Shown here: positions 25,179 to 35,115 of the stretch, one piece after another | Layout: every line of letters starts with the position of its first letter | How positions within the stretch are numbered: position 1 is the stretch's first letter | Source: Nonomuraea rubra | GTDB lineage: Bacteria; Actinomycetota; Actinomycetes; Streptosporangiales; Streptosporangiaceae | Assembly (NCBI RefSeq): GCF_014207985.1 | Contig: NZ_JACHMI010000001.1 | Span: 11,639,001 to 11,703,000 of the forward strand | Reading direction: 5' to 3' | DNA: 64,000 nt | Translations under genes and position numbers: made by a program | Notes under the pieces: generated by a model | What the model was told of the DNA's origin: nothing | Seen by the model: the letters and a program-made list of their open reading frames with translations, nothing else | Database searches by the model: none

Positions 25179-25270
25179 CGCGGCCTGGCGGCGCCTCTCA
25201 GCGGGACGCCCGTGACGCATCCCGCACCCGGCCCTAGGCGAACCCGATTTGCGGCGTTACGTTCCAGTGA

Positions 25271-26848
<1,578 letters not shown>

Positions 26849-26898
26849 TTCCCCTGGCCGGGCCGCCGAAGGTCCGCCATCCGTTGTGGAGCCATGCC

Positions 26899-28275
26899 AT
26901 GGCACTGTCACCACTCATCCGAAAATCGGCCTTGCCCTTCCTCGCCGCCGTCCTGCTCGCCGGGGTGCTGACCCCCGCCGCCGAGGCGGGGGCGCCGCGC
27001 GACCCGGAGATCGAGAAGATGGTCCGGCAGGTGGACGCGCGCAACCTGGGCCGGATCATCGCCAAGCTGGCCTCGTTCGGCACCCGGCACACGCTGTCCA
27101 GCCAGGACGATCCTGTACGCGGCATCGGCGCCGCCCGGGACTGGATCCACGACGAGTTCTCCAGGATCGCCGCCACCTCCGGCGGGCGCATGACGGTGGA
27201 GAAGCAGTCGTTCGTCCAGCCCGTCTCGCCGCGCATCCCCGCCCCGACAGTGATCACGAACGTGGTCGCCACGCTGCGCGGCACCCAGGACGCCGCCGCC
27301 GGCCGCACGTACGTGGTCAGCGGCCACTACGACTCCCGCTGCAGCGACGTCATGAACGCCACCTGCGACGCCCCCGGCGCGAACGACGACGCCTCCGGGG
27401 TGGCGGTCGCCATCGAGGCCGCCCGGGTCATGGCCACCCGCACGTTCGACGCGACCGTGGTGTTCATGGCGGTCGCGGGAGAGGAGCAGGGCCTGTACGG
27501 GTCCGCGTACTACGCCCAGCGGGCCAAGCAGAACAACGTCGACGTCCAGGGCATGTTCACCAACGACATCGTGGGCAGCGCCGACGGCGAGAACGGGCGG
27601 GACGCCGGGGCGGTGCGGGTGTTCTCCGAGGGCGTGCCCACCTCGGAGACCCCGGCCCAGGCCGCCGTCCGCCAGTCGGTCGGCGGCGAGAACGACGGGG
27701 TGTCGCGGCAGCTCGCCCGGTTCGTGCACGAGACGGCCGGCCAGTACGTGCCCTGGTTCGACGCCCGCCTGTACTACCGCAGGGACCGGTACCTGCGGGG
27801 CGGCGACCAGATCCCGTTCCTGCAGCAGGGGTACGCGGCGGTGCGCTTCACGGAGGTGCACGAGAACTACCGGCACCAGCACCAGGACGTGCGGGTGGAG
27901 GACGGCGTGCAGTACGGGGACCTGCTGCGGTTCGTCGAGAACGACTACGTGGCGCGGGTGGCGCAGGTGAACCTGGCCGCGCTGGCGGTGCTGGCCCGCG
28001 CGCCGCGCTCTCCCTCGCGGGCGGCGATCGTGACGAGCCGGCTCACGAACGACACCGAGCTGCGGTGGGACGCCAACCCCGAGCCCGACATTTCGGGTTA
28101 TGAGGTGGTCTGGCGGGACACGACCGAGCCGTTGTGGACCCACTCCCGCTTCGTGGGGAACGTGACCTCGTACACGGTGGAGGGCCTGTCGAAGGACAAC
28201 TTCCAGTTCGGGGTGCGGGCGGTGGACAAGCAGGGACATCGCAGCCCCGTCAGCCATCCGGCCCCCGCGAGCTGA
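26899..28275 (+). CDS. Secreted M28-family peptidase with fibronectin-like domain
   Basis: A 458-residue exported peptidase. A signal peptide (PFLAAVLLAGVLTPAAEAG) precedes an M28 core with SGHYDSR, PGANDDASG, AGEEQGLYGS, FTNDIVGS and FTEVHENYRHQHQ as metal-site segments. A fibronectin type III-like domain ends the protein (ELRWDANPEPDISGYEVVW). It starts 50 bp after the first M28 gene, with GGAG before ATG 26899, so they may share a transcript. It differs clearly from its two M28 neighbours and is not a recent duplicate of them. Confidence 0.85.
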   Translation: MALSPLIRKSALPFLAAVLLAGVLTPAAEAGAPRDPEIEKMVRQVDARNLGRIIAKLASFGTRHTLSSQDDPVRGIGAARDWIHDEFSRIAATSGGRMTVEKQSFVQPVSPRIPAPTVITNVVATLRGTQDAAAGRTYVVSGHYDSRCSDVMNATCDAPGANDDASGVAVAIEAARVMATRTFDATVVFMAVAGEEQGLYGSAYYAQRAKQNNVDVQGMFTNDIVGSADGENGRDAGAVRVFSEGVPTSETPAQAAVRQSVGGENDGVSRQLARFVHETAGQYVPWFDARLYYRRDRYLRGGDQIPFLQQGYAAVRFTEVHENYRHQHQDVRVEDGVQYGDLLRFVENDYVARVAQVNLAALAVLARAPRSPSRAAIVTSRLTNDTELRWDANPEPDISGYEVVWRDTTEPLWTHSRFVGNVTSYTVEGLSKDNFQFGVRAVDKQGHRSPVSHPAPAS

Positions 28276-28309
28276 GTACAGGCGTCCGGCCTCGCGAGCC
28301 GAGCGCGGC

Positions 28310-28342
28310 CCGGGTGGGCGGGCGCACCGCCCGCCCACCCGG
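28310..28342. terminator. Bidirectional terminator between convergent peptidase genes
   Basis: A perfect 15-bp inverted repeat (28310-28324 and 28328-28342) with a CAC loop lies in the 77-bp gap between two convergent peptidase genes. The stem is all G/C except one pair. There is no long T tract, as is common in high-GC actinomycetes. Confidence 0.8.
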
Positions 28343-28352
28343 TCACAGATCG

Positions 28353-29858
28353 TCAGCCGGTGGCCGACTCCGCCGACAGGGCGGCCGCCGCCTGGGGCGC
28401 CGTCCTGGGCGGGATGCCGCGCAGGTTGAAGGCGAACCGGGCGACCGAGTCCGCGATCGCATCCGAGTCCACGTCCAGCGCCGTGTGGTTGATGTTGGCG
28501 ATCGTGTCGCACGCCTGGTGGTAGCAGACGTCGTACGCCACGCCGGCCGTGCCGCCGAACAGCGCCGCCTCCTCGGGCGTCTTGAGGCCCTCGGCACCGG
28601 TGAAGATGCCACCGGACGGGATGCCGACGGCGATGAACGGCCCGTAGTCCGAGCGCCCGTCGAAGTCGGTGCCGACGGTCGGCAGCGACCGGGAGCCGAA
28701 GAAGGCCTCGAACCGCTCCTCGATCTCGTCCGAGCCGGGCGGTCCAGCGGGCGACCCGACGCCGTCCGAGTCGTCACCGTCGTACAGCTTGTACGCGTAG
28801 TTCGGCGAGGCGATCATGTCGAAGTTCAGGTACACCCTGATCCGGTCGCGCTGCGCCTCCGACAGGGAGGCGACGTACTGGTCGGACCCGAGCAGCCCGA
28901 CCTCCTCGGCCGCCCAGAACGCGAAGCGCACCTTGTTCTTGGTCGGGACGAGCGCCATCTCCTCGGCGATCTCGATGAGGGCCGCGCTGCCGGAGCCGTT
29001 GTCGTTGATGCCGGGCCCCTCAGGCACGCTGTCGAGGTGCGCGCCGACCATGACGACGTTGCGCGGGTCACCGAAGCGGCTCTCCGCGATCACGTTGTCG
29101 TTGGTGCCGAGCACGAGGTTGGCGTCGACCTTGAGCCGGACGGTGGCGCCGGCCGTGGCGGCCAGCTCGTTGCCCACGGCGAAGCTGGAGAACACCATGG
29201 GGATCCCGGCCCGCCACTCGCCGATGTCCAGCGGGAAGGGGTCCGTACGCCCCGGCTGGCCCTCGTTGAAGACGATGATCCCGGACGCTCCGGCCTGGCC
29301 GGCGTTGACCACCTTGTTGACGAAGGGGCAGGTGCCGCGCTGGATGAGCGCGATCCGGCCGGGCACGAAGCCCGCGAAGTCGGACGCCTCGCAACCACTG
29401 GTCGAGCTGGGCGCCGGGGTCGGCGGCAGGGTCAGGTCCACGCCCTGGACCTGGGCGGTCACGTCACCGGCCGGGGAGGGCTGGAAGGTGACGAAGTCGG
29501 TGCCGGGCACGTACGACTTCGTGGTGGGCGCGGTGAGGTCGAGCACGGGCGGGCTGTTCTCGCTCCAGCTCTCGACGAAGTTGATCGGCTGGCGCGTGAC
29601 CTTGTAACCGGCCCTGCGCAGCTTGCCCTCGACATAGGCGACGGAGGCGTCGTAACCGGGCGTGCCGACGGCGCGGTTGCCGCCGTTGGCGTCGGCGATG
29701 GCCTGGAACGCGTCGAGATGCTTCTTGACGTTGGTGCCCTTGACCTTCTTGACGAGCACCTTGGCGAAGGCGTCGTCGAGGCCGCCCGCGTGCGCGGGCA
29801 CGGCCATGGCCAGGGGTAAGGCGAGGGTGGCGATCAGAACGGTGATGATTCTTCGCAT
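28353..29858 (-). CDS. Secreted M28 aminopeptidase with PA domain
   Basis: A protein of about 501 residues. A signal peptide (VLIATLALPLAMAVPAHA) is followed by an M28 catalytic domain interrupted by a protease-associated (PA) insert (GFVPGRIALIQRGTCPFVNK). The zinc ligands are clear: [33 protein letters not shown] and CYHQACDT. It is closely related to the peptidase at 25319 (both have [19 protein letters not shown]), but that one lacks the PA insert. ATG 29858 is preferred because GGGGACC lies before it; an in-frame ATG at 29870 has no such site. It faces the other two peptidases. Confidence 0.88.
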   Translation of the reverse strand: MRRIITVLIATLALPLAMAVPAHAGGLDDAFAKVLVKKVKGTNVKKHLDAFQAIADANGGNRAVGTPGYDASVAYVEGKLRRAGYKVTRQPINFVESWSENSPPVLDLTAPTTKSYVPGTDFVTFQPSPAGDVTAQVQGVDLTLPPTPAPSSTSGCEASDFAGFVPGRIALIQRGTCPFVNKVVNAGQAGASGIIVFNEGQPGRTDPFPLDIGEWRAGIPMVFSSFAVGNELAATAGATVRLKVDANLVLGTNDNVIAESRFGDPRNVVMVGAHLDSVPEGPGINDNGSGSAALIEIAEEMALVPTKNKVRFAFWAAEEVGLLGSDQYVASLSEAQRDRIRVYLNFDMIASPNYAYKLYDGDDSDGVGSPAGPPGSDEIEERFEAFFGSRSLPTVGTDFDGRSDYGPFIAVGIPSGGIFTGAEGLKTPEEAALFGGTAGVAYDVCYHQACDTIANINHTALDVDSDAIADSVARFAFNLRGIPPRTAPQAAAALSAESATG

Positions 29859-29971
29859 ACAGGTCCCCATGGGTTACCAGGAATGCGGCATTTCCCCCCG
29901 AGGCGCCGCTGCCCGAACGTAACCCGGCGAACAATCACCGTGAAGACCCACTATGTGGCAAATTCGCGACA

Positions 29972-30919
29972 TCACTCCGTACGGCGGGCGCGGGCCCGCC
30001 GCTTGCCCTCGTGCATCGCCTGCACGCGGGCGATCGGGATCGTGTGTCCCTCCTCGACGAGGTCGGCGGGCAGCCGCTGCGGCGCCGGCATGTGCTCGGC
30101 CCACGGGTCGCCGTCCTTCAGCAGCCCCGGCGCGGTCCGCACGGTGAAGTCCCGCGGCGACACCCGGTCCAGCTCCGACCACGCCAGCGGGAACGAGACG
30201 GGCACGCCGGGCCGGATGCGCGGGCTGTAGGCGGCCACCACCGTGGCCCCGCCCGCCCGGGTGGAGTCGAGGAACACCTTGCCCTCGCGGTCCTCCCGGA
30301 TGAACGCGGTGGTCGCCAGCGCCGGGTCCAGCCGCTCGGCCCGCGCCGCCAGCGCCCGGGTGGCCGCCGCGAGGTCGTCCATCGCCGTGCCCGCCACCAC
30401 GGGCACGAACACGTGCACCCCCTTGGCGCCGCTCGTCTTCACCGCGCCCGCCAGCCCCATGTCCTCCAGGGCCTGCCGGACCAGCAGCGCGCCGCGCACC
30501 GCCAGCGAGAACGAGTCGTCGTGCTCGGGCGGGTCGAGGTCGAGCACCAGGTGGGTGGCGTGCTCGCCGGCGAACAGTGCCGGGTGGTACTCCACCGCCC
30601 GCTGGTTGGCGAACCACAGCAGCGTCTTCCTGTCGTCGCACAGCGCGTACGTCACCTGCCTGCGCGACGCCTCCGCCCACAGGGACACCGACCGCACCCA
30701 GGCGGGGGCGTACTTGGGCAGGTTCTTCTGCATGAACGGCGCCTGCCCTGGGCGCACGCGGACGACCGAGAGCGGGCGGTCGCGCAGCACCGGGATGATG
30801 CGGTCGCGGACGGCGTCGAGGTAGTCGACCAGGTCGCGCTTGGTGGCGTCGGCACCGTCGAACAGCGGCTGGTCCAGGTTGGTCAGATCGACCCCGTCAC
30901 GCGTCTCATCAGCGGCCAC
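29972..30919 (-). CDS. LigD-type polymerase/primase domain protein (NHEJ)
   Basis: A stand-alone polymerase domain of the archaeo-eukaryotic primase fold, like the PolDom of bacterial LigD. The metal-binding pair is in HLVLDLDPP, the template or nucleotide site in KTSGAKGVHVFVP, and the third acidic residue in FIREDREGKVFLD. In non-homologous end joining, such enzymes fill gaps at double-strand breaks with Ku and a ligase. No Ku or ligase gene is visible nearby. GTG 30919 gives about 315 residues; a longer TTG reading to 30958 is possible but would crowd the thiD leader on the other strand. Confidence 0.82.
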   Translation of the reverse strand: MAADETRDGVDLTNLDQPLFDGADATKRDLVDYLDAVRDRIIPVLRDRPLSVVRVRPGQAPFMQKNLPKYAPAWVRSVSLWAEASRRQVTYALCDDRKTLLWFANQRAVEYHPALFAGEHATHLVLDLDPPEHDDSFSLAVRGALLVRQALEDMGLAGAVKTSGAKGVHVFVPVVAGTAMDDLAAATRALAARAERLDPALATTAFIREDREGKVFLDSTRAGGATVVAAYSPRIRPGVPVSFPLAWSELDRVSPRDFTVRTAPGLLKDGDPWAEHMPAPQRLPADLVEEGHTIPIARVQAMHEGKRRARARRTE

Positions 30920-30983
30920 CCGCCCTACGATGCCGATCCTCGAACGTGTGGTCAACAACGACCCCTGTTACAGTGGGCCCTTG

Positions 30984-31062
30984 ACGCGGGGTGCCCGGAA
31001 GGCCGGGCTGAGATCACACCCGTCGAACCTGATCTAGTTCGGACTAGCGAAGGGACGTCGCA
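30984..31062 (+). promoter_or_regulatory. TPP riboswitch (THI box)
   Basis: The leader of thiD carries the conserved THI-box core: GGGGTGCCC, then GGCTGAGATCACACCCGT, GAACCTGATCTAGTT, and CTAGCGAAGGGA just before the GTG start. In known TPP riboswitches the CTGAGA and ACCTGAT segments bind thiamin pyrophosphate. Because the motif ends close to the start codon, control is probably at translation initiation. It is expected to repress thiD and tenA when thiamin is plentiful. Confidence 0.92.
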
Positions 31063-31065
31063 GCC

Positions 31066-31869
31066 GTGAGCGCTGTTCCCAAAGTCCTGTCCATCGCGGG
31101 CACCGATCCCAGCGGCGGTGCCGGGATCCAGGCAGACCTGAAGACCTTCTCCGCGCTCGGCGCGTACGGCATGACCGTCGTCACCGCGCTGGTCGCGCAG
31201 ACCACCACCGGCGTGAAGGGCATCCACGAGGTGCCGGCCGAGTTCGTCGCCGAGCAGCTCGACACGCTGCTGGCCGACGTGCCCGCCGACGCCGTCAAGA
31301 TCGGCATGCTGGGCAACGCGCCGCTGATCAAGGCCGTGGCGGCGGCGCTCGACACGTACCGGCCCGAGTACGTCGTGCTCGACCCGGTCATGGTGGCCAA
31401 GAGCGGCGACCGGCTGCTGCCGGCCGACGCGGTGGCGGCACTGCGCGAGACGCTGCTGCCCCGCGTGCACCTGATCACCCCCAACCTGCCGGAGGCGGCC
31501 GACCTGCTCGCCGAGAAGCCGGCCGGGAGCCTGGCGGAGATGCACGAGCAGGCGCAGCGGCTGCGGGCGCTGGGCGCGCGGCAGGTGCTGCTCAAGGGCG
31601 GCCACCTCGACGGCGAGACGTGCGTGGACGTGCTGGCGACGCCGGAGGGCACGGTCGAGCTGGCCGCGCCCCGCGTGGACACGAAGAACACGCACGGCAC
31701 GGGCTGCACGCTGTCCTCGGCCATCGCGGCGCTGCGCCCCCGCCACGACGACTGGGAGGGCGCGGTGCGGGCCGCCAAGACGTACCTCACCGAGGCGCTG
31801 CGCGCGGCCGACAGCCTGCACGTCGGCCACGGTCACGGTCCTGTCCACCACTTCCACGCCATCTGGTAG
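31066..31869 (+). CDS. thiD: Hydroxymethylpyrimidine/phosphomethylpyrimidine kinase
   Basis: A 267-residue ribokinase-fold kinase that phosphorylates HMP and HMP-phosphate in thiamin synthesis. Visible family marks are SIAGTDPSGGAGIQADLKTF at the N-terminus, VKIGMLGN, DPVMVAKSGDRLL, ITPNLPEA and the anion-hole motif NTHGTGCTLSSAI with its catalytic Asp region. GTG 31066 is chosen because the TPP riboswitch ends just before it. It is followed 7 bp later by tenA, so both answer to the same riboswitch. Confidence 0.96.
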   Translation: MSAVPKVLSIAGTDPSGGAGIQADLKTFSALGAYGMTVVTALVAQTTTGVKGIHEVPAEFVAEQLDTLLADVPADAVKIGMLGNAPLIKAVAAALDTYRPEYVVLDPVMVAKSGDRLLPADAVAALRETLLPRVHLITPNLPEAADLLAEKPAGSLAEMHEQAQRLRALGARQVLLKGGHLDGETCVDVLATPEGTVELAAPRVDTKNTHGTGCTLSSAIAALRPRHDDWEGAVRAAKTYLTEALRAADSLHVGHGHGPVHHFHAIW

Positions 31870-31876
31870 GTCCTGC

Positions 31877-32542
31877 ATGTTCTGCGACGACATCTGGCAG
31901 CGCACGGCCGGGCTGATGCGCGCCATCCACGAGCACCCCTTCATCGCCGCCCTCGGTGACGGCACCCTCGACCGCGAGCGGTTCGGGTTCTACATGGTGC
32001 AGGACGCCCGCTACCTGGAGGCGTTCTCCAAGGCGCTGGCCACGGCGTCCGTGCGGGCCGGCGACGCCGGCGACGCGGCGTTCTGGGCGCAGAGCGCGCA
32101 CACGGCGCTGGTGGCCGAGCGGATGCTGCACGCCGGGTACATCGAGGAGCTCGACGCCAAGGGCCCCACCTCGCCGACGTGCCTGGCGTACGCGTCGTAC
32201 CTCCAGGCCACGGCCCTGACCGCACCGTACCCGGTGGTCGTGGCGGCGGTGCTGCCGTGCTTCTGGATCTACCAGGACGTCGGCACGGCGCTGCTGGAGC
32301 GCGTCGGCGACACCGCCGGCCACCCGTACGGCAAGTGGATCTCCACCTACGCCGACCCGGGCTTCGCGGCCTCCGTCGAGCAGGCCAAGGCCATCGCCGA
32401 CCGGCTCGCGGCCGCCGCCGGCCCGGACACCCGCGAGGCGATGGCGCAGGCGTACTGCCGGGCGGCGGCGTACGAGTGGATGTTCTGGGACAGCGCGTGG
32501 CGGCGCGAGAGCTGGCCCACGGAGCGGTGGCTAACCGCTTGA
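31877..32542 (+). CDS. tenA: Thiaminase II / TenA
   Basis: A 221-residue helical protein of the TenA family, which salvages the pyrimidine of degraded thiamin by hydrolysing aminopyrimidines to HMP. The active-site cysteine is in LPCFWIYQ, the helper Glu in AYEWMFWDSAW, and the early FYMVQDARYL and aromatic residues match the substrate pocket. It lies directly after thiD, so salvage product can be phosphorylated by its partner. Its end overlaps the end of the convergent cstA gene by 12 bp. Confidence 0.94.
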   Translation: MFCDDIWQRTAGLMRAIHEHPFIAALGDGTLDRERFGFYMVQDARYLEAFSKALATASVRAGDAGDAAFWAQSAHTALVAERMLHAGYIEELDAKGPTSPTCLAYASYLQATALTAPYPVVVAAVLPCFWIYQDVGTALLERVGDTAGHPYGKWISTYADPGFAASVEQAKAIADRLAAAAGPDTREAMAQAYCRAAAYEWMFWDSAWRRESWPTERWLTA

Positions 32543-34654
32543 CGAGGCCCTGGCCATCGCCTCCTTCTCCTCGCGGGTGGCGATGAGCCCGGCGGGGGCG
32601 TAGAGCTTCGACTCCTCGAACGGCGCCTCCGTGTCGGGCAGCGGCTCCTGCGCCCGGATCGCCTTGATCCACACCCGGGCGGCGTCGACGATCACCACGA
32701 TGATCAGGATCGCGAACAGCGCCGCCAGGATGCCGTCCACGGTGGAGTTGACGACGATCTGCTGCATCGCGCCGGTCGTCTTGGCCGGCGCGAGAAGCTG
32801 TCCCTGGTCGAGCGCGGTCTGGTAGCGGTCACGCTGGGCGAAGAAGCCGAGCCCCGGGTCGGGCGAGAACACCTTCTGGTAGCTGGCGGTCAGCGTGACC
32901 GCCACGTCCCAGGCCAGCGGCACGCCCGTCACCCAGGCCCATTTCAGCCGCCCGCTCTTGATCAGCAGGGTCGTGGCCACGGTCAGCGCCACGGCGGCCA
33001 GGAGCTGGTTGGCGATGCCGAACAGCGGGAAGAGCTGGTTGATGCCGCCGAGCGGGTCGTTGACGCCCTGGTAGAGGAAGTAGCCCCAGGCGGCCACGAC
33101 CACGGCGCTGGTCGCGACCAGCCCCGGCCACCAGCTCACCCGCGCGATCGGCTTCCACAGGTTGCCCAGCGTGTCCTGGAGCATGAACCGCCCCACGCGC
33201 GTGCCGGCGTCCACGGTGGTGAGGATGAACAGCGCCTCGAACATGATCGCGAAGTGGTACCAGAACGCCTGCAGCGCCGCGCCGCCGAGGAAGCCGGAGA
33301 AGATCTGCGAGATGCCCACGGCCAGCGTGGGCGCGCCGCCCGTCCTGGCGATCAGCGTCTCCTCCTGCACGGCCGCGGCGGCGGCCCGCAGATCCTCCGG
33401 GGTGATGACGAAGCCCATGTTCCTGACCGCCTCGGCGGCGGTCTCCACGGTCGGGCCGAGCACGCCCGCCGGGGCGTTCATCGCGAAGTAGAGCCCGGGG
33501 GTCAGCACGCAGGCCGCCGTGATCGCCATGATGGCCACGAACGACTCCATGAGCATGGAGCCGTAGCCGATCATCCGGACCTGGGTCTCCTTCTGGATCA
33601 TCTTCGGCGTCGTGCCCGACGAGATCAGCGAGTGGAAGCCCGACAACGCGCCGCAGGCGATGATGATGAACACGAACGGGAACAGCGACCCGGCGAACAC
33701 CGGGCCCTCGCCGTTGAAGGCGAAGTCGGTGAAGGCCGTGGTCCGCAGCGGAGGAGCGGTGATGGCGATGCCGATGGCGATCAGCACGATGGTGCCGATC
33801 TTCATGAACGTCGACAGGTAGTCGCGGGGCGCCAGCAACATCCACACGGGCAGCACGGCCGCGACGAACCCGTACGCGATCAGCCACAGCGCCAGCGCCG
33901 ACGGGCTCAGCGTGAAGAACGGCGCCCAGCTCGACTCCTGCACCCAGCCGCCCGCCACGATCGCGAGGATCAGCAGCGCGACGCCGATGACCGTGGTCTC
34001 GACGACCCTGCCCGGCCTGATCACCCGCAGGTAGAAGCCCATGAACAGGGCGATCGGGATCGTCATCGCGATCGAGAAGACGCCCCACGGCGACTGCGCC
34101 AGCGCGTTCACCACGACCAGCGCCAGCACGGCCAGCAGGATGATCATGATGGCGAACACCGCGATGAGCGCCGCGGCCCCGCCGACCGGCCCGATCTCCT
34201 CGCGGGCCATCTGCCCGAGGCTCCTGCCGTTGCGGCGCATGGAGAAGAACAGGATCACCATGTCCTGCACGGCCCCGGCGAAGATCACCCCGGCGATGAT
34301 CCAGATGGTGCCCGGCAGGTATCCCATCTGGGCCGCCAGTACGGGCCCCACCAGCGGCCCCGCCCCGGCGATGGCGGCGAAGTGGTGGCCGAACAGGATC
34401 CGGCGGTCGGTCGGCTGGTAGTCGATGCCGTTGTCGAGCCGCTCGGCAGGGGTGGCCCTGCGGTCGTCGGCACGCAGCACCTTGCGCACGATGAAGCGGG
34501 CATAGAACCGGTAGGCGATGGCGTACGAACCGAGCGCGGCGCACAGCAGCCACACCGCGTTGACGTTCTCGCCCCTGGACAGGGCGAGCACCGCCCACCC
34601 CACGGCGCCGACGATGGCCACCGCCGTCCAGATGATGATGGAACGCACCTTCAC
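32531..34654 (-). CDS. cstA: Carbon starvation protein CstA (peptide/pyruvate transporter)
   Basis: A 707-residue protein with about 16 to 18 membrane helices and CstA family marks: GHHFAAIAGAGPLVGPVLAAQ, GAVQDM, GFHSLISSGTTPK and GGINQLFPLFGIANQLLAA. Relatives carry out uptake of peptides or pyruvate under carbon limitation. The GTG start has GGGAGG before it. A small cysteine-containing protein gene sits 3 bp upstream on the same strand, in place of the YbdD-type partner seen near many cstA genes. Confidence 0.94.
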   Translation of the reverse strand: MKVRSIIIWTAVAIVGAVGWAVLALSRGENVNAVWLLCAALGSYAIAYRFYARFIVRKVLRADDRRATPAERLDNGIDYQPTDRRILFGHHFAAIAGAGPLVGPVLAAQMGYLPGTIWIIAGVIFAGAVQDMVILFFSMRRNGRSLGQMAREEIGPVGGAAALIAVFAIMIILLAVLALVVVNALAQSPWGVFSIAMTIPIALFMGFYLRVIRPGRVVETTVIGVALLILAIVAGGWVQESSWAPFFTLSPSALALWLIAYGFVAAVLPVWMLLAPRDYLSTFMKIGTIVLIAIGIAITAPPLRTTAFTDFAFNGEGPVFAGSLFPFVFIIIACGALSGFHSLISSGTTPKMIQKETQVRMIGYGSMLMESFVAIMAITAACVLTPGLYFAMNAPAGVLGPTVETAAEAVRNMGFVITPEDLRAAAAAVQEETLIARTGGAPTLAVGISQIFSGFLGGAALQAFWYHFAIMFEALFILTTVDAGTRVGRFMLQDTLGNLWKPIARVSWWPGLVATSAVVVAAWGYFLYQGVNDPLGGINQLFPLFGIANQLLAAVALTVATTLLIKSGRLKWAWVTGVPLAWDVAVTLTASYQKVFSPDPGLGFFAQRDRYQTALDQGQLLAPAKTTGAMQQIVVNSTVDGILAALFAILIIVVIVDAARVWIKAIRAQEPLPDTEAPFEESKLYAPAGLIATREEKEAMARASSSG

Positions 34655-34657
34655 CGA

Positions 34658-34999
34658 TTACCTCCCGTAGTGAGGGCCATATATGGGGCGCCCCAGGCAG
34701 CAGCGCAGACCGGCGTCCGGCGGCAGATCGGAGACGAAGCGCCGCCAGCGCCACAGCGGGCGGCAGTCGATCGTGACGGGGAGGTCGGCGAGATGCAGCC
34801 AGGCGGTCGGATGGGCGTACGCCAGGCCGGTCGGCCCCAGCGGGCGGGCCCGGCGGGGCAGCTTGGCGCGGCTCAGCGCCCTGACCGAGAACTCCCCCGC
34901 GTCCGCGCAGCAGAGGCCGGTCACGTGCCAGTCGAAGAAGACCACTTCTCCGTCGCGGAGAGCTTCACGGGCTGCGGAGGTGAGCGTGATACGGGACAT
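34658..34999 (-). CDS. Small hypothetical protein co-transcribed with cstA
   Basis: A 113-residue protein. AGGAG lies before ATG 34999, which is why I prefer this start over an upstream in-frame ATG at 35059. It contains CC pairs at both ends (TGLCCADAG; GLRCCLGRP), a Trp/Arg-rich stretch (RPLWRWRRF) and no membrane helix. It ends 3 bp before cstA. I do not recognise the family. Position suggests a partner or regulator of CstA; the paired cysteines could bind metal, which is inference. Confidence 0.7.
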   Translation of the reverse strand: MSRITLTSAAREALRDGEVVFFDWHVTGLCCADAGEFSVRALSRAKLPRRARPLGPTGLAYAHPTAWLHLADLPVTIDCRPLWRWRRFVSDLPPDAGLRCCLGRPIYGPHYGR

Positions 35000-35074
35000 C
35001 TGGGGCTCCTGAAGATCAGGCAGCTCAGAATTAACCCGGGCCTTACCCGCTGTAATCACTTCCGAAACAACAGA

Positions 35075-35101
35075 AGCGCCCCCCGATTTCCGGGGGGCGC
35101 T
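35075..35101 (-). terminator. Terminator after the subtilase gene
   Basis: A perfect 10-bp inverted repeat (35075-35084 and 35092-35101) with a seven-base loop lies 15 bp after the stop of the S8 protease gene on the minus strand. It is followed in that direction by a T-rich run (TTCTGTTGTTTC). It separates this gene from the cstA pair downstream. Confidence 0.85.
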
Positions 35102-35115
35102 CCTTCGTCAGGACG

